DNA from: Endozoicomonas arenosclerae
GTDB taxonomy: Bacteria; Pseudomonadota; Gammaproteobacteria; Pseudomonadales; Endozoicomonadaceae
Direction: 5' to 3'
Length of the DNA: 64,000 bases
NCBI RefSeq assembly: GCF_001562015.1
Contig: NZ_LASA01000121.1
Coordinates: 1 to 64,000 of the forward strand
Shown here: piece after piece, positions 17,944 through 29,227 of the stretch
How positions within the stretch are numbered: the stretch's first letter is position 1
Layout: the number at the start of each line of letters is the position of its first letter
The notes under the pieces: model-generated
Seen by the model: the letters and a program-made list of their open reading frames with translations, nothing else
The model's database searches: none
Told to the model about the DNA's origin: nothing
Position numbers and translations under genes: made by a program

Positions 17944-19415
17944 CAAGCTACCCTTCCATCCTGAGTGGACTCTTCCAGCTTTTCTCCAATTTCACCTGCC
18001 AGCCTCACCGCCAGCGCACCAATATCACCGGCACCCTGTGTGAGTACCAGATCCTGGTCTTCTACCACACCTTTCAAAACAGTGTTCACTTCATCAGGAC
18101 TGGAGATAAAGATAGGCTCCAACTGACCTCTCTGGCGAATACTCCGACAGAGACTGCGACTGTCTGCACCGGGAATCGGATCTTCTCCTGCGGGATAGAC
18201 CTCCATCAAAAGCAGCACATCGACCTGGGATAAAACTTCTACAAAATCTTCGTACAGATCCCGGGTTCTCGAGTAGCGGTGAGGCTGATAAACCATGACC
18301 AGCCTTTTGTCTGGCCAACCGGCTCGAATCGCCTGAATGGTTGCAGCCACTTCCGTAGGGTGATGACCATAATCATCTACGAGCATAACCTCAGCAGATT
18401 CACACTGGAAGTGTCCCTGGATCTGGAACCTTCTGCCAACGCCCTGAAACTGCTTGAGACCTTCACAAATCACTTCATCAGGCATCCCTTCATCTGATGC
18501 AACTATGAAAGTAGCCAGTGCGTTCAGAACATTGTGTCGACCCGGAATATTCAGCTCAACTTTTACCTTTTTATTGTCGTTTAATTTACGTTCCAGTTCA
18601 AAACGGGTTTTCATGCCATTCTGCTGAATATTAACGGCCCGGAAGTCTGCCCCTTCACTTTCACCGTAAGTGATTACTTGTCGTTTAATTAATGGTAACA
18701 GTTCTTGAACGACAGGACAGTTTATACATACCACTGCCAGACCATAAAATGGCAGGTTGTGAAGAAAATCCACAAAGGTTTTCTTTAGCTTGCCAAAATC
18801 TCCTTCATATGTCGCCATATGATCCGCATCAATATTGGTTACGATGGAGACCATTGGTTGCAAATGAAGGAAAGAAGCGTCCGACTCATCCGCTTCTGCA
18901 ACAAGATAGCGGCTCCCGCCCAACTTAGCATTAGTGCCGGCTGAATTCAGACGACCACCAATAACAAAAGTAGGATCCAGACCACCGTAACCCAGCACAG
19001 AAGCCAGCAGGCTGGTCGTGGTTGTCTTACCATGAGTGCCTGCCACTGCAATACCATGACGGTAACGCATCAACTCAGCCAGCATTTCTGCCCTGGGCAC
19101 AACCGGTACACGACGCTCTCTGGCCTCAACCACTTCCGGGTTTTCAGAAGCCACCGCAGTAGACGTTACCACTACGTCAGCACCTTTTACGTTATCAGCC
19201 TCATGACCAATAAAGACGGTAATGCCCTGATCTTCAAGGCGCTTGGTCACAGGTGAGCGCTTAATGTCCGAACCAGAGATCTGATAGCCCTGATTTTTCA
19301 GAACTTCAGCAATGCCACACATACCCGAGCCACCAATACCGACAAAGTGAATACGCTTTATACGACGCATTTCAGGTATAGGAGCAACAGGAAAAATAGG
19401 TTTATTAGCGGGCAT
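17943..19415 (-). CDS. murC: UDP-N-acetylmuramate--L-alanine ligase MurC
   Basis: MurC adds the first residue of the stem peptide. The ATG at 19415 overlaps murG by 11 bases and gives 490 residues. A longer upstream frame would only read through murG. The protein has the Rossmann-like [18 protein letters not shown] and the ATP-binding [19 protein letters not shown], the Mur ligase NALAT-type segment and [10 protein letters not shown] follow. All three Mur ligase domains appear complete. Confidence 0.97.
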   Translation of the reverse strand: MPANKPIFPVAPIPEMRRIKRIHFVGIGGSGMCGIAEVLKNQGYQISGSDIKRSPVTKRLEDQGITVFIGHEADNVKGADVVVTSTAVASENPEVVEARERRVPVVPRAEMLAELMRYRHGIAVAGTHGKTTTTSLLASVLGYGGLDPTFVIGGRLNSAGTNAKLGGSRYLVAEADESDASFLHLQPMVSIVTNIDADHMATYEGDFGKLKKTFVDFLHNLPFYGLAVVCINCPVVQELLPLIKRQVITYGESEGADFRAVNIQQNGMKTRFELERKLNDNKKVKVELNIPGRHNVLNALATFIVASDEGMPDEVICEGLKQFQGVGRRFQIQGHFQCESAEVMLVDDYGHHPTEVAATIQAIRAGWPDKRLVMVYQPHRYSRTRDLYEDFVEVLSQVDVLLLMEVYPAGEDPIPGADSRSLCRSIRQRGQLEPIFISSPDEVNTVLKGVVEDQDLVLTQGAGDIGALAVRLAGEIGEKLEESTQDGRVA

Positions 19416-20493
19416 GAGCCACCTCCAGACAATGATCAGCGACTTCTTCAGCAGCCAAAGGCTTGGCAACACTGCCCGCAGCCCTGGCCATAGTGACCAG
19501 CTGCTCAGGATTGCCCACAATATTTTCTAACATGTCGGTCAGACAGCTCTCGCTCAAATCTTTTTGCTGGACCATCAGGGCTGCCCCCTGATTGACCAGA
19601 TACTGCCCATTAACTGTCTGATGATCATCAACAGCATAGGGGTAAGGAATCAACACTGCGGCTCTCTGAGCCATGGCCAGTTCAGAAACCGTCAAGGCTC
19701 CCGATCTGCACAGAACCAGATCAGCCCATTGATAAGCCGATGCCATATCATCAATAAAAGGCTCGACCCGACCTTCAACGCCATACTCACTGTAGAGCTC
19801 ACGGGTAGCTTCCAGGTTGTTTTTGCCAGTCTGATGCCAGACTTCAATCTTCCCTTTGAACTGAGCCAGGACTTTTGGCACCAGCTCATTGATAGCTACA
19901 GCACCACGGCTGCCACCCACAACCAGCAGTTTTAAAGTTCGACCAGGCAAACCTGAAGGCACTTCCAGATCAGCAATGTCGGTTCGAACCGGATTACCGG
20001 TCAAAATAAATTTTCCGGAGCCATTCATTGCTCCAAATGCATCAGGAAATGCCAACAATACTTTCCTGGCAACTCTTGAAAGTACTTTGTTTGTAAAGCC
20101 AGCCACTGCGTTCTGCTCATGAATCACCAGTGGCACACCTGCCAGACGTGCAGCTACTCCACCTGGACCGGTGACAAACCCGCCCATACCCAATACACAA
20201 ACAGGCTTACAATCTCGTATAACCTTTAGAGCACGACTGAGGGACACGGCCAGCTTCCAGGGCGCCTTAAGCAAAAAGCTCAACCCTTTTCCCCGCAAAC
20301 CGGTCACTGGAATAAAACTGATATCAAAACCGTGACGGGGCACCAGCTCGGCTTCCATGCTGTTGGGGGTACCCAGCCAGTGTATGGCATAGCCTCGCTT
20401 CTCAAGCTCTCTGGCTGTGGCCAATGCAGGGAAGATATGACCTCCCGTACCACCCGCCATTATCAATACAGTAGGTTTGCCAGCATTATTCAT
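19405..20493 (-). CDS. murG: UDP-N-acetylglucosamine transferase MurG
   Basis: MurG adds GlcNAc to lipid I to make lipid II at the inner face of the cytoplasmic membrane. The 362-residue GT-B glycosyltransferase shows the N-terminal [14 protein letters not shown] loop. [14 protein letters not shown] and the UDP-GlcNAc site ([14 protein letters not shown]) follow. The start codon overlaps the ftsW stop by 4 bases (ATGA). Confidence 0.97.
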   Translation of the reverse strand: MNNAGKPTVLIMAGGTGGHIFPALATARELEKRGYAIHWLGTPNSMEAELVPRHGFDISFIPVTGLRGKGLSFLLKAPWKLAVSLSRALKVIRDCKPVCVLGMGGFVTGPGGVAARLAGVPLVIHEQNAVAGFTNKVLSRVARKVLLAFPDAFGAMNGSGKFILTGNPVRTDIADLEVPSGLPGRTLKLLVVGGSRGAVAINELVPKVLAQFKGKIEVWHQTGKNNLEATRELYSEYGVEGRVEPFIDDMASAYQWADLVLCRSGALTVSELAMAQRAAVLIPYPYAVDDHQTVNGQYLVNQGAALMVQQKDLSESCLTDMLENIVGNPEQLVTMARAAGSVAKPLAAEEVADHCLEVAHAR

Positions 20494-21674
20494 GACGCCC
20501 CCCTGCTTTTCTTCTCTTTTTCGACATTAAACTGCCGTCGTTCATAATCAATTCGCAGCAACAATCCAAAAGCCAGACAATTGATCAAAAGACTACTCCC
20601 CCCATAACTGATCAGGGGTAATGCCAAACCCTTGGTTGGCAGCAATCCGGTATTCACACCAATATTGATCAAGGCCTGACTGCCAAATAACAAGCCAATG
20701 CCATAAGCCACATAGCCATGAAACAGTAATTTTTTCGCTTCTGCCCTAAAACCAATCTGCATGGCTCTCCAGGCAATAAAGAGAATCAGGGTCAACACTG
20801 AAGCCGCCCCTAGCACGCCAAACTCTTCAGCCAGTACGGCAAACACAAAGTCCGTGTGGGCTTCAGGTAAATAAAACAGTTTTTGCAGACTGTTCCCCAG
20901 CCCTTCCCCAAACCATTCACCGCGGCCGAAGGCGATCAGCGATTGGGTTAACTGGTAGCCACTGCCAAAAGCATTGGCCCAGGGATCCATATAGGAAGCC
21001 AGACGAGCCATTCGATAAGGCTCAAAAACAATCAGAAGAACAATAAAGCCAACCAGCAAAAGGATGAGAATGATAAACTGCCAGAGCCTTGCACCAGCCA
21101 GAAATATCATACCCATTGATGCCCCCATTAATACCACCAGGGCACCAAAGTCAGGTTCCATCAGCAGAAGAACCGAAGAGACTGACAGGATGGCCATAGG
21201 TTTGAGAAAGCCGGTCCATTTCGTTCTGACTTCATCCAGCCGACGCACCAGGTAGGCCGCCAGATAAACGACAATCATCAGCTTTGCAGCTTCAGAGGCC
21301 TGGAGATTAAAAAAGCCTAAAGGAATCCAGCGCACACTGCCGTTGATTTCCCTACCAACCACCAGAACCAGAAGCAGTAGCCCCATGCCACCGAACAGAG
21401 AAACCCAACTGTATTTTTCAACAGTCTTGACAGGCACCATCAACATACCGCCCATCAATACCAATCCGGCAAAAACAAATACACATTGCTTGATCAGAAT
21501 ATAAAATGGATTGGCGTACATGCTACCCGCCACCTCCATTGAAGCCGAACTGACCATGATCAGCCCTATAACCAGTAGCCCCAATACCGCACCCAGCAGT
21601 GAAAAATCCAAAGCACTGCTTTTACTTGAAAAAGGTGAAGTAATTTCGTTGAGGAGCTTCTGATGTAATGTCAT
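20490..21674 (-). CDS. ftsW: Septal peptidoglycan glycosyltransferase FtsW (SEDS family)
   Basis: FtsW polymerises septal glycan strands together with FtsI. The 394-residue protein is mostly hydrophobic, with about ten membrane helices. It carries SEDS family motifs: the LMEPDFGA region with the conserved Asp, AEEFGVLGA and ISYGGSSLL. Its start overlaps the murD stop by 4 bases. Its place in the cluster identifies it as FtsW rather than RodA. Confidence 0.96.
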   Translation of the reverse strand: MTLHQKLLNEITSPFSSKSSALDFSLLGAVLGLLVIGLIMVSSASMEVAGSMYANPFYILIKQCVFVFAGLVLMGGMLMVPVKTVEKYSWVSLFGGMGLLLLVLVVGREINGSVRWIPLGFFNLQASEAAKLMIVVYLAAYLVRRLDEVRTKWTGFLKPMAILSVSSVLLLMEPDFGALVVLMGASMGMIFLAGARLWQFIILILLLVGFIVLLIVFEPYRMARLASYMDPWANAFGSGYQLTQSLIAFGRGEWFGEGLGNSLQKLFYLPEAHTDFVFAVLAEEFGVLGAASVLTLILFIAWRAMQIGFRAEAKKLLFHGYVAYGIGLLFGSQALINIGVNTGLLPTKGLALPLISYGGSSLLINCLAFGLLLRIDYERRQFNVEKEKKSRGAS

Positions 21675-23026
21675 GCAAGCCGCTCCCTGACCATACTCGT
21701 AAAGAGTTCACCTCTCTGCTCAAAGCTTTGGAACATGTCAAAGCTAGCGCAGGCAGGGGCCAGCAGGACTGCATCCCCACTCTGACTGATCTCATGCGCG
21801 CGTGCAATTGCAGCAGCAAGGTCTGAAGAATGATTTACAGGCACAACCTCACTCACAGCTTTTTCAATATTGGGTGCATCACGTCCGATCAGAACCACTT
21901 CTCTGCCATATTTTTGAAGAGGCTGCCTGAGCTGTTGAAAATCAGCCCCTTTGCCGTCACCACCCGCAATCAAAACAATTTTACCTGTCAGGGTTTCACC
22001 CAATCCTTCAATAGCTGCAACAGAAGCACCGACATTGGTCGCTTTGGAGTCATTGATCCAGACCACACCGTCTTTCTTGGCCACCCACTGGCAACGATGA
22101 GTAAGACCAGTAAAACGTTGCAACGCTTTTAACATCGGCTCCATCGGAATACCCGCTGACTCTCCAAGAGCCAGAGCCGATAGTGCATTGACCTGATTAT
22201 GGCGACCCGGTAGTTTCATCGAAGTAGTATTAAGTAGTCGCTGCACACCTTTGCAAAGCCATGTGCCCTCTTCATCATCAATAAGCCCATAGTCGTTCAA
22301 ATCCGGCTTTCCGGATGTGAACGCAGTGGCAGGCGTTGCCTGAGGAAGCAGCGGCACGGTCAATGCATCCTGCTTGTTATAAACAGCATGCTTGCAACCC
22401 CGATAAATTCTCTGCTTCGCCTTATGGTATTCGACCATGGATTCATAGCGATCCATATGATCAGGGCTGACATTCAATACAGTTGCGGCAGCGGCTCGTA
22501 AAGACTCAATCGTTTCCAGCTGGAAGCTGGACAGCTCGAGAATATAGAGATCTACATCCTTCTTTTTAAGGAGCTCCAGCGCTGGAGTGCCGATATTCCC
22601 ACCCACGGCGACATTCAAACCGGCTTCAACAGCCATCTCACCCAACAATGTAGTGACTGTGCTTTTGCCGTTTGAGCCGGTAATCGCTATGACAGGCTTA
22701 TCCACTTCACGACAGAATAATTCGACATCGCCTGCCACTTCAGCACCTTTCTCGATCGCCTCAGCGATTTCAGGTGTCGCCAAAGCAATCCCCGGACTGA
22801 CAATCAGTTCATCAGCTTCCAGCAGCCACTCTTTATTCAAACTCCCCAGGTGGACAGGCACATCAGGAAAAGACTTTCTGAGCTCATCAATACCAGGAGG
22901 ACTCTCTCTAGTATCCATAACCTTAAAGGAGCGCTGTTTTTCAGCAAGAAATCGTACACAGGACAGCCCGGTTTTACCCAGGCCGACAATCACTCTTGTA
23001 CGATTTGAACCAATCAGTGCTGACAC
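21671..23026 (-). CDS. murD: UDP-N-acetylmuramoylalanine--D-glutamate ligase MurD
   Basis: MurD adds D-glutamate to the nascent stem peptide. The 451-residue protein has VIVGLGKTGLSCVRFL, the ATP loop ITGSNGKSTVTTL, ELSSFQLET and NDSKATNVGA. The start is a GTG at 23026 with an AGGAA element 7 bases upstream. The 102-base gap to mraY is the largest inside the murE-ftsQ part of the cluster and holds a dispersed repeat. Confidence 0.96.
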   Translation of the reverse strand: MSALIGSNRTRVIVGLGKTGLSCVRFLAEKQRSFKVMDTRESPPGIDELRKSFPDVPVHLGSLNKEWLLEADELIVSPGIALATPEIAEAIEKGAEVAGDVELFCREVDKPVIAITGSNGKSTVTTLLGEMAVEAGLNVAVGGNIGTPALELLKKKDVDLYILELSSFQLETIESLRAAAATVLNVSPDHMDRYESMVEYHKAKQRIYRGCKHAVYNKQDALTVPLLPQATPATAFTSGKPDLNDYGLIDDEEGTWLCKGVQRLLNTTSMKLPGRHNQVNALSALALGESAGIPMEPMLKALQRFTGLTHRCQWVAKKDGVVWINDSKATNVGASVAAIEGLGETLTGKIVLIAGGDGKGADFQQLRQPLQKYGREVVLIGRDAPNIEKAVSEVVPVNHSSDLAAAIARAHEISQSGDAVLLAPACASFDMFQSFEQRGELFTSMVRERLA

Positions 23027-23075
23027 GCGTTATTTCCTGACAAAGATACTTTCATTATTCATGACTGTTTACCGT

Positions 23076-23126
23076 GAAAGTGATTTCATCCCGCAGGTAC
23101 GAAATCACTTTCTTTGCTCATGGCTG
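23076..23126. repeat. Dispersed hairpin repeat, copy A (mraY-murD gap)
   Basis: Perfect 12-bp arms GAAAGTGATTTC (23076-23087) and GAAATCACTTTC (23101-23112) are followed by TTTGCTCATGGCTG. The tail and right arm match a second copy at 41330-41390 (TCACTTTCTTxGCTCATGGCTG), and the left half aligns too. This points to a dispersed palindromic element rather than a terminator, since no U-tract follows. Confidence 0.6.
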
Positions 23127-23128
23127 CA

Positions 23129-24211
23129 TTAACGAATCTTCAGAGAAGCAAGACCAATCAAAACCAGAATCAAGGTAATGATCCAGAAACGGACAATGAC
23201 CCGGGGCTCTGGCCACCCCTTGAGTTCAAAATGATGGTGCAGAGGAGCCATCCTGAAAATTCTGCGCCCGGTGAGCTTGAATGAAGCCACCTGCAGAATG
23301 ACCGAAACGGTCTCCATGACAAAAACACCACCCATAATTATCAAAACAATTTCCTGGCGAACAATAACAGCCAGCACACCCAGCGCTGCACCCAGTGCCA
23401 GAGCACCCACATCCCCCATAAAGACCTGAGCGGGATAAGTGTTAAACCATAAGAACGCCAACCCGGCACCGCCAATGGCTGCACAGAACACCACCAGTTC
23501 ACCGGAACCAGGCACAAAAGGAATTAACAGATATTGGGCAAAATTGGCATGACCACTGGCATAAGCAAAAATAGCCAGTGCTGCTGCAACCAGCACAGTA
23601 GGCATAATGGCAAGACCATCGAGACCATCGGTCAGGTTAACGGCATTACTGCAGCCGACAATGGTCAGATAAGCCAGCACAATAAAGAAAGGCCCCAGGT
23701 CGATCACCACATTCTTGAAGAAGGGTACAATCAGACTGGTTTCCACCGGTGTACTTGCTGTCGTATATAAGAAGATGGCAGCTCCCAGACCTCCCACCGA
23801 TTGCCAGAAGAACTTCCAGCGCGCGGGCAGACCCCTTGAGTTTTTCTCAACCACCTTACGATAATCATCCACCCAGCCAACAATGCCGAAGACGCCCGTC
23901 ACCAGAAGAACCACCCAGATGTAACGATTACTGAGATTGGCCCATAACAATGTACTAACAGCGATACAAACAAGAATCAGTGCACCACCCATTGTGGGTG
24001 TACCCGCCTTGCTGAGATGAGACTTTGGACCATCATCACGCACGGACTGGCCAATCTGGTGATAGCTCAGCCGGCGAATCATATGAGGCCCCAGCCAGAG
24101 CCCCATCCCCAGTGCGGTAAGAACCCCCAGAATCGCTCTGAGCGTCAGGTATTTAAAAACAGCAAAGCCGTGATAGTATTGCGACAGAAAATCCGCAAGC
24201 CAGAGCAGCAT
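23129..24211 (-). CDS. mraY: Phospho-N-acetylmuramoyl-pentapeptide transferase MraY
   Basis: MraY transfers phospho-MurNAc-pentapeptide to undecaprenyl phosphate, making lipid I. The 360-residue polytopic protein has about ten membrane helices. Family motifs present are [10 protein letters not shown], the Asp-rich [21 protein letters not shown] and [14 protein letters not shown]. It follows murF by two bases. Confidence 0.97.
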   Translation of the reverse strand: MLLWLADFLSQYYHGFAVFKYLTLRAILGVLTALGMGLWLGPHMIRRLSYHQIGQSVRDDGPKSHLSKAGTPTMGGALILVCIAVSTLLWANLSNRYIWVVLLVTGVFGIVGWVDDYRKVVEKNSRGLPARWKFFWQSVGGLGAAIFLYTTASTPVETSLIVPFFKNVVIDLGPFFIVLAYLTIVGCSNAVNLTDGLDGLAIMPTVLVAAALAIFAYASGHANFAQYLLIPFVPGSGELVVFCAAIGGAGLAFLWFNTYPAQVFMGDVGALALGAALGVLAVIVRQEIVLIIMGGVFVMETVSVILQVASFKLTGRRIFRMAPLHHHFELKGWPEPRVIVRFWIITLILVLIGLASLKIR

Positions 24212-24213
24212 TA

Positions 24214-25629
24214 TCAGCGCTCTCCCTTATATTCAGATCCCACCAGGGATCGGACTACATCCAACATTTCCATTCCTCTCGAACCTTTAACTAAAACAGT
24301 CACCGGGCGATCAGTATTCTCTGCACGGAATGCTTTGATTTTCGATCTGACCCAGTTCGAGAGAGCCTCTTTATCATTAAAGTGTTGTCCACTACCGCTT
24401 CCGTATGCCTTGATGGCAGCAACAGAAGCATCACCATAAGCAGCAAAACAGCTGATTCCTCTGGTGTTTGCGTACTCACCCACATCAATATGCCGGGCTT
24501 CAGATACATCACCGAGATCCAGCATATCTCCGAGCGCCAAAATGGTCTCGCCTTCACAATCAGCAAGCTGATCAATGGCTGCCAGAGTAGCAATTGGACT
24601 GGCGTTATAACTTTCGTCAATGACCAATACATCATCAGAGAGAGGATAACGGGTTCCTCTTCTTTGATAGGGCCGGGCATTTTCCAGCCCCCGAACAATA
24701 ATGTCCAGCTCCAGACCCACAGCCAATGCTGCTGCTGCAGCACAACAGGCATTCTGTACTTGATGTTTACCCCAAAAAGCCAGCCTGACTCTGGACTTTT
24801 GTTCAACATCCTCTCGCCTGATATGGAGATTGAAGGTCATACCTTCCAATGTTGAAAGTATCTCTGAAGCAAAAGCATTGGCCTGCGGCTTATCAAGACT
24901 GAATGAAAGAACAGAGCGGCTGGACTCAGCCATCGCTCTGTTTTTCCAACGCTGAAAGCTGGGGTCATCCAGACTCAGTACTGCTGCACCATCTTTCTTC
25001 AAGCCTTCAAGAATAAAACCTTTTTCATGGATAACCCCCTCAAGGGAATGCAAATCCTTGAGATGATTCTCAGCCGCATTGGTAATAATGGAGACATCAG
25101 GCTCAGTCAGGCGGGTAATGTAATCAATCTCACCGGGAGAGCTGGTTCCCAACTCAACTACTGCATGTTTCTGATGTCCCTCGAGCCTGAATAGCGTCAA
25201 AGGCACACCAAAAGCATTATTCAGATTCCCCAGTGTTGCAAGCGTATCGCCCGTTTCTTCAAGCACTGCCGCCAGCATTTCTTTTACGGAAGTTTTGCCG
25301 CAAGTGCCGGTAACAGCCAACACCGGAGCAGAGAAACCTTCGCGATTAAATTGCCCAAGACGACCTAAAGCCTGCGTTGTGTCTTCAACCAGAATTTGAG
25401 GAATTCCAACCTCCACAGGCTGCTGCACTACAACAGCTGAAGCACCGGCTGCCTGAGCCTGAGTTACATAGGCATGGCCATCAAACTTTGGGCCTTTGAT
25501 TGCAATAAACAGATCACCGCGAGCAAGCGTTCTGGTATCGATACTAATGCCTGAAATAGTGGCATCAATGCCAGTGAGAGAACCTTTCAAAACTTCTGCC
25601 AGTTCAGACAAAGCGTATGAGCGAATCAT
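24214..25629 (-). CDS. murF: UDP-MurNAc-tripeptide--D-alanyl-D-alanine ligase MurF
   Basis: MurF adds the D-Ala-D-Ala dipeptide made by Ddl. The 471-residue Mur ligase shows [18 protein letters not shown], the ATP loop [14 protein letters not shown], an [10 protein letters not shown] segment and [10 protein letters not shown]. The ATG at 25629 shares one base with the murE TAA. The protein is complete and of normal length. Confidence 0.96.
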   Translation of the reverse strand: MIRSYALSELAEVLKGSLTGIDATISGISIDTRTLARGDLFIAIKGPKFDGHAYVTQAQAAGASAVVVQQPVEVGIPQILVEDTTQALGRLGQFNREGFSAPVLAVTGTCGKTSVKEMLAAVLEETGDTLATLGNLNNAFGVPLTLFRLEGHQKHAVVELGTSSPGEIDYITRLTEPDVSIITNAAENHLKDLHSLEGVIHEKGFILEGLKKDGAAVLSLDDPSFQRWKNRAMAESSRSVLSFSLDKPQANAFASEILSTLEGMTFNLHIRREDVEQKSRVRLAFWGKHQVQNACCAAAAALAVGLELDIIVRGLENARPYQRRGTRYPLSDDVLVIDESYNASPIATLAAIDQLADCEGETILALGDMLDLGDVSEARHIDVGEYANTRGISCFAAYGDASVAAIKAYGSGSGQHFNDKEALSNWVRSKIKAFRAENTDRPVTVLVKGSRGMEMLDVVRSLVGSEYKGER

Positions 25630-27140
25630 TATGCTTGCTCCCTCACAGAATCAGTAAGAGGCTTCCAGGCATCCAGAGCTTTTATTGCTTCTTCCGAGTC
25701 ATCAAAATGATGTCGAACACCCTTCACTTCCTGATAATCCTCGTGACCCTTGCCGGCAATGACAATAATATCGTCGGCAGATGCCTGATCTACGGTCCAC
25801 TGAATGGCTTCAGAGCGATCAACTATAGACGTCACTGGAACACCTGATAGATCAACCCCCTTTAAAGCATCCTGGATAATGACTGCAGGCTCTTCGCTTC
25901 TGGGATTATCACTGGTCACAACCACTTCATCCGCACCTTCAATTGCGGCGCAGGTCATCAATGGGCGCTTGCCACGATCTCTGTCACCCCCACAACCAAA
26001 GACACAAATGAGTTTTTTTGCCCCATGCTCACGCAGGGCTTTCAGAACGCTGACCAAGGCGTCCGGAGTGTGTGCATAATCGACCACAACTACTGGCTTT
26101 TGCTCTCCACCCAGTCTTTGCATTCTGCCCGGCACAGTACTGAGAAGGGGAATCAGTTCAAGCACCTTATTTAACGGGTACCCCTGACAACAGACTGCAC
26201 CAATCACAGCCAAAAGGTTTTCCAGACTGAACCGTCCCAATTGAGGCGTTCGCAACACCCCTTCACCCCATGGGGTCACCAATTCAGCCTTCAGACCCTG
26301 AGCATCAAGGACAATATCACGGGCTGAAATATCGGCTTCTTTTCTGGATGAGGAAAAGGTAAATACTTCGGTAGAATCGTCACAGCGAGACAGCATCAGG
26401 TCACTGTACTGATCATCAAGATTGATAACGGCTTTGCGAACTCTGCTTTCAGCAAAAAGCAGCGACTTGGCTTCCGCATAAGCGTCCATTGTCTGATGAT
26501 AGTCAAGATGGTCGCGACTGATATTTGTGAAAACGCCTACCTCAAACTGCAGTTGATCCACCCTGCCTTGATGAAGGCCATGAGATGAAACTTCCATAGC
26601 CATAGCCGTTACTTCTTTCTCAACCAGCTCCGCCATAAATGCCTGAGTTGAGACAGGATCAGAAGTGGTATTGAGACAAGACTCCAGCTCGGGAGGGACC
26701 CCTTTACCCAGAGTACCCATAACGGCACAAGGCTGACCAAGAAGGGAAAGAAGCTGGGCAACAAACCAGCAGGTTGAAGTCTTACCATTGGTACCGGTGA
26801 CACCGGTCAGTTTCAACTTTGTAGAAGGTTGCCGATAAAAACGATTGGCAAGAAAGCTAATATGGCTTTTCAGATCATCAATAAAAATAACAGGTGTCTC
26901 TGGGGCCTCAACAACTTGCCCGCCAGATTCTGCAAGAACGGCAGCAGCTCCGGCAGCAATTGCCGCTTCAATATAATCACGTCCATCAGAACATAAACCC
27001 GGCACAGCCAGAAACAGCTCGCCCCCGATCAGCGTGCGGCTGTCGAGGGCCAGTCCTGTCAGTGTTATGTCTTTAGCCAGCGGTGATTGATTCAATTCCG
27101 CCAGCACTTCATTTAAAGACGTCATTTGACACGAGGTCAT
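25629..27140 (-). CDS. murE: UDP-MurNAc-L-alanyl-D-glutamate--meso-diaminopimelate ligase MurE
   Basis: MurE adds the third residue of the stem peptide. The 503-residue protein has LDSRTLIGGELFLAVPG, the ATP loop GVTGTNGKTSTCWF, TTSDPVS and the C-terminal TSDNPRSEEP. The DNPR signature indicates meso-diaminopimelate rather than lysine as substrate. The start overlaps ftsI by 4 bases. Confidence 0.97.
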   Translation of the reverse strand: MTSCQMTSLNEVLAELNQSPLAKDITLTGLALDSRTLIGGELFLAVPGLCSDGRDYIEAAIAAGAAAVLAESGGQVVEAPETPVIFIDDLKSHISFLANRFYRQPSTKLKLTGVTGTNGKTSTCWFVAQLLSLLGQPCAVMGTLGKGVPPELESCLNTTSDPVSTQAFMAELVEKEVTAMAMEVSSHGLHQGRVDQLQFEVGVFTNISRDHLDYHQTMDAYAEAKSLLFAESRVRKAVINLDDQYSDLMLSRCDDSTEVFTFSSSRKEADISARDIVLDAQGLKAELVTPWGEGVLRTPQLGRFSLENLLAVIGAVCCQGYPLNKVLELIPLLSTVPGRMQRLGGEQKPVVVVDYAHTPDALVSVLKALREHGAKKLICVFGCGGDRDRGKRPLMTCAAIEGADEVVVTSDNPRSEEPAVIIQDALKGVDLSGVPVTSIVDRSEAIQWTVDQASADDIIVIAGKGHEDYQEVKGVRHHFDDSEEAIKALDAWKPLTDSVREQA

Positions 27141-28921
27141 GTTCCATCCTGTTTCAGATTCATCACTCCGACCTTATCCAGGTCAGGTCTTTCAGCGGTC
27201 AGCACTTTATCCTCACTGGGCCTGACACCCAGCATCCGTAAAGCCTGACCATTCACCCGGGAAAAGACCGGGCCAGCGATCACACCGCCGTAATATTCAT
27301 TGCCAGAAGGGTCATCGATGATCACAACAGTGGCAATTCGGGGATTTTCTACCGGAGCCACTCCGGCAAACAAACCTACATAACGATCTTCAAGGTAGCC
27401 GCTGCCACCGACTTTCTTAACCGTTCCGGTTTTGCCCCCTACATTGTAGGACTTAACTGCGCCTCTCCAGCCTGTTCCACCCTTGCCAACGACTTTACCC
27501 AGCATGGCCATGATGTCATGGGCCACATTTTCATCCATAACCCTGACACCATCCGGAGCCACATCACGCTTGATCAGAGATGCTGGCCTAAGCAAGCCGC
27601 CTGATCCCAGAACGGTATAGGCCTGAGCCAATTGAAGCGGCGTTACCGTCAATCCATATCCGAAAGACAAAGTTGCTACTTCAATATCGCTCCAACGATC
27701 TTTGTAGGGAAGAAAGCCAGCCCTTTCTCCAGGAAACCCGGTACCCGGACTTTGCCCAAATCCAACCCGACGTAACATATCCACCACCTGGTCGACACCA
27801 ATATCGAGCGCCATTTTGGTTACACCGATATTGCTGGACTTTTTAAGCACGGTTTCAACATCAATGGTTCCGTAGCCTCTGACATCCCGGACAGCATTGC
27901 GACCTACCCGCAGGTAACCCACACCGGTTTTAATCTGGGTATAGCGATCGTATTTTCCGGTTTCCATGGCTGCCGCCACAGTAAAAGGTTTCAAGGTTGA
28001 ACCAGGCTCCACCAGATCAGTCATGACCCGATTTCTCATTCTGTAAGGTTCCAGACCGGTTCTATTATTCGGGTTGTAGGAGGGCTGGTTGACCATAGCC
28101 AGCACTTCTCCGGTCTGAACATCCATCATGACCAGAGAACCCGCTGAAGCCTTGGCTTTTTCTACAGCATTTTTAAGTTCCCGGTAAGCCATATACTGCA
28201 ACCGGGAATCAATACTGAGCATCAGCTCCTTTCCGGGCTGAGCACTCTCAACCAGCTCAGCCTCTTTAGCAAGGCGCCCACGCCTGTCTTTCAAAAGCCT
28301 CCGGGTTCCTTCAGTACCGGTCAGCCAGTGGTCATAACCGAGTTCAAGCCCTTCCTGCCCTTTATCATCAATACCCGTGATCCCCACGAGATGGGCAGTC
28401 ACTTCACCCATTGGGTAATAGCGTCTCTGCTCATCAAGAATATGGACACCAGGCACTTTCAGCGCTTTAACTTTGTCACCCTGCTCAGGTGTCATCTGAC
28501 GCTTGAGATAAATAAACTCTTTGCTGGCATTTTTCTTTACTCTGGCCGCCAGCCAGCTTTTATCGACTTTCAGACTGTATGCCAGCTCATTCCAACGCTC
28601 AGGCGCTTTAATCAGTTCCTGTGGATCAGCCCAAACCGTCATAACAGGAGCACTTACAGCGAGGATCTTTCCGTTTCTGTCAAAAACAACTCCTCGGTGA
28701 GCAGGTATGGACTCATGCCGGATCGACCGCTTATCCCCTTCACTCTGAAGAAAAGTACGGTCCAGCACCTGAAGGTCCACAAGACGATAGCAGATCACCA
28801 GGCCTGCGGAGATAAACAGCAACTGCAGGAGTTTGATTCTCCAGCGGTATGGCATGGACTCTTTTTTGAGAGTCTGATTTTTGCCAATCGGGCTTTTTTT
28901 CTTGTTGGCACTTGCTGTCAT
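27137..28921 (-). CDS. ftsI: Septal peptidoglycan transpeptidase FtsI (PBP3)
   Basis: FtsI cross-links septal peptidoglycan. The 594-residue class B penicillin-binding protein has a short cytoplasmic tail, one membrane helix (LLQLLFISAGLVICYRLV), a pedestal domain, and a transpeptidase domain. The catalytic SxxK lies in VEPGSTLKPF (Ser308, Lys311), followed by SSN and GGKTGTVKK. It overlaps ftsL and murE by 4 bases each. Confidence 0.97.
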   Translation of the reverse strand: MTASANKKKSPIGKNQTLKKESMPYRWRIKLLQLLFISAGLVICYRLVDLQVLDRTFLQSEGDKRSIRHESIPAHRGVVFDRNGKILAVSAPVMTVWADPQELIKAPERWNELAYSLKVDKSWLAARVKKNASKEFIYLKRQMTPEQGDKVKALKVPGVHILDEQRRYYPMGEVTAHLVGITGIDDKGQEGLELGYDHWLTGTEGTRRLLKDRRGRLAKEAELVESAQPGKELMLSIDSRLQYMAYRELKNAVEKAKASAGSLVMMDVQTGEVLAMVNQPSYNPNNRTGLEPYRMRNRVMTDLVEPGSTLKPFTVAAAMETGKYDRYTQIKTGVGYLRVGRNAVRDVRGYGTIDVETVLKKSSNIGVTKMALDIGVDQVVDMLRRVGFGQSPGTGFPGERAGFLPYKDRWSDIEVATLSFGYGLTVTPLQLAQAYTVLGSGGLLRPASLIKRDVAPDGVRVMDENVAHDIMAMLGKVVGKGGTGWRGAVKSYNVGGKTGTVKKVGGSGYLEDRYVGLFAGVAPVENPRIATVVIIDDPSGNEYYGGVIAGPVFSRVNGQALRMLGVRPSEDKVLTAERPDLDKVGVMNLKQDGT

Positions 28922-29214
28922 GGTGCCACCATTTTTATACGTCCGGCGTCAGGCACTTCCATGTCCAACTCTTCCCTTGCAATCTTTTCCACACGCCCCG
29001 GGGCAGTCAGCGAACTCTGTTCCAGCAGCAACTTCCCCCACTCCACCTGGGCCTTGTTTCTTTGCTCCAACTCCTGTTGAAGCTCATTATGAAGCCGTCT
29101 GTTTTCATGACCGACATAACTCACCGCTATACCGGACACAAGGACACTGGCCAGCAATAACACACTGACTAAATTGGATTTTTGAAACAACGCACGCAGC
29201 GGTTCTCTATCCAT
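28918..29214 (-). CDS. ftsL: Cell division protein FtsL
   Basis: FtsL is a 98-residue bitopic membrane protein that forms the FtsQLB complex activating FtsWI. It has a short cytoplasmic N-terminus and a membrane helix (NLVSVLLLASVLVSGIAVSY). A periplasmic coiled coil (HNELQQELEQRNKAQVEWGK) follows, then the typical LTAPGRVEKIAREELDM end. Sequence conservation in the family is low, but position and architecture make the call firm. Confidence 0.93.
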   Translation of the reverse strand: MDREPLRALFQKSNLVSVLLLASVLVSGIAVSYVGHENRRLHNELQQELEQRNKAQVEWGKLLLEQSSLTAPGRVEKIAREELDMEVPDAGRIKMVAP

Positions 29215-29227
29215 TTTTATGGCCTTG

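Noticed and set aside
19415-19520. Upstream extension of murC
   Set aside because: It would read within murG and adds sequence foreign to MurC; the ATG at 19415 matches the family start.
28328-29080. 250-codon frame antisense to ftsI
   Set aside because: It is a shadow of ftsI and ftsL with no plausible start signal or domain.
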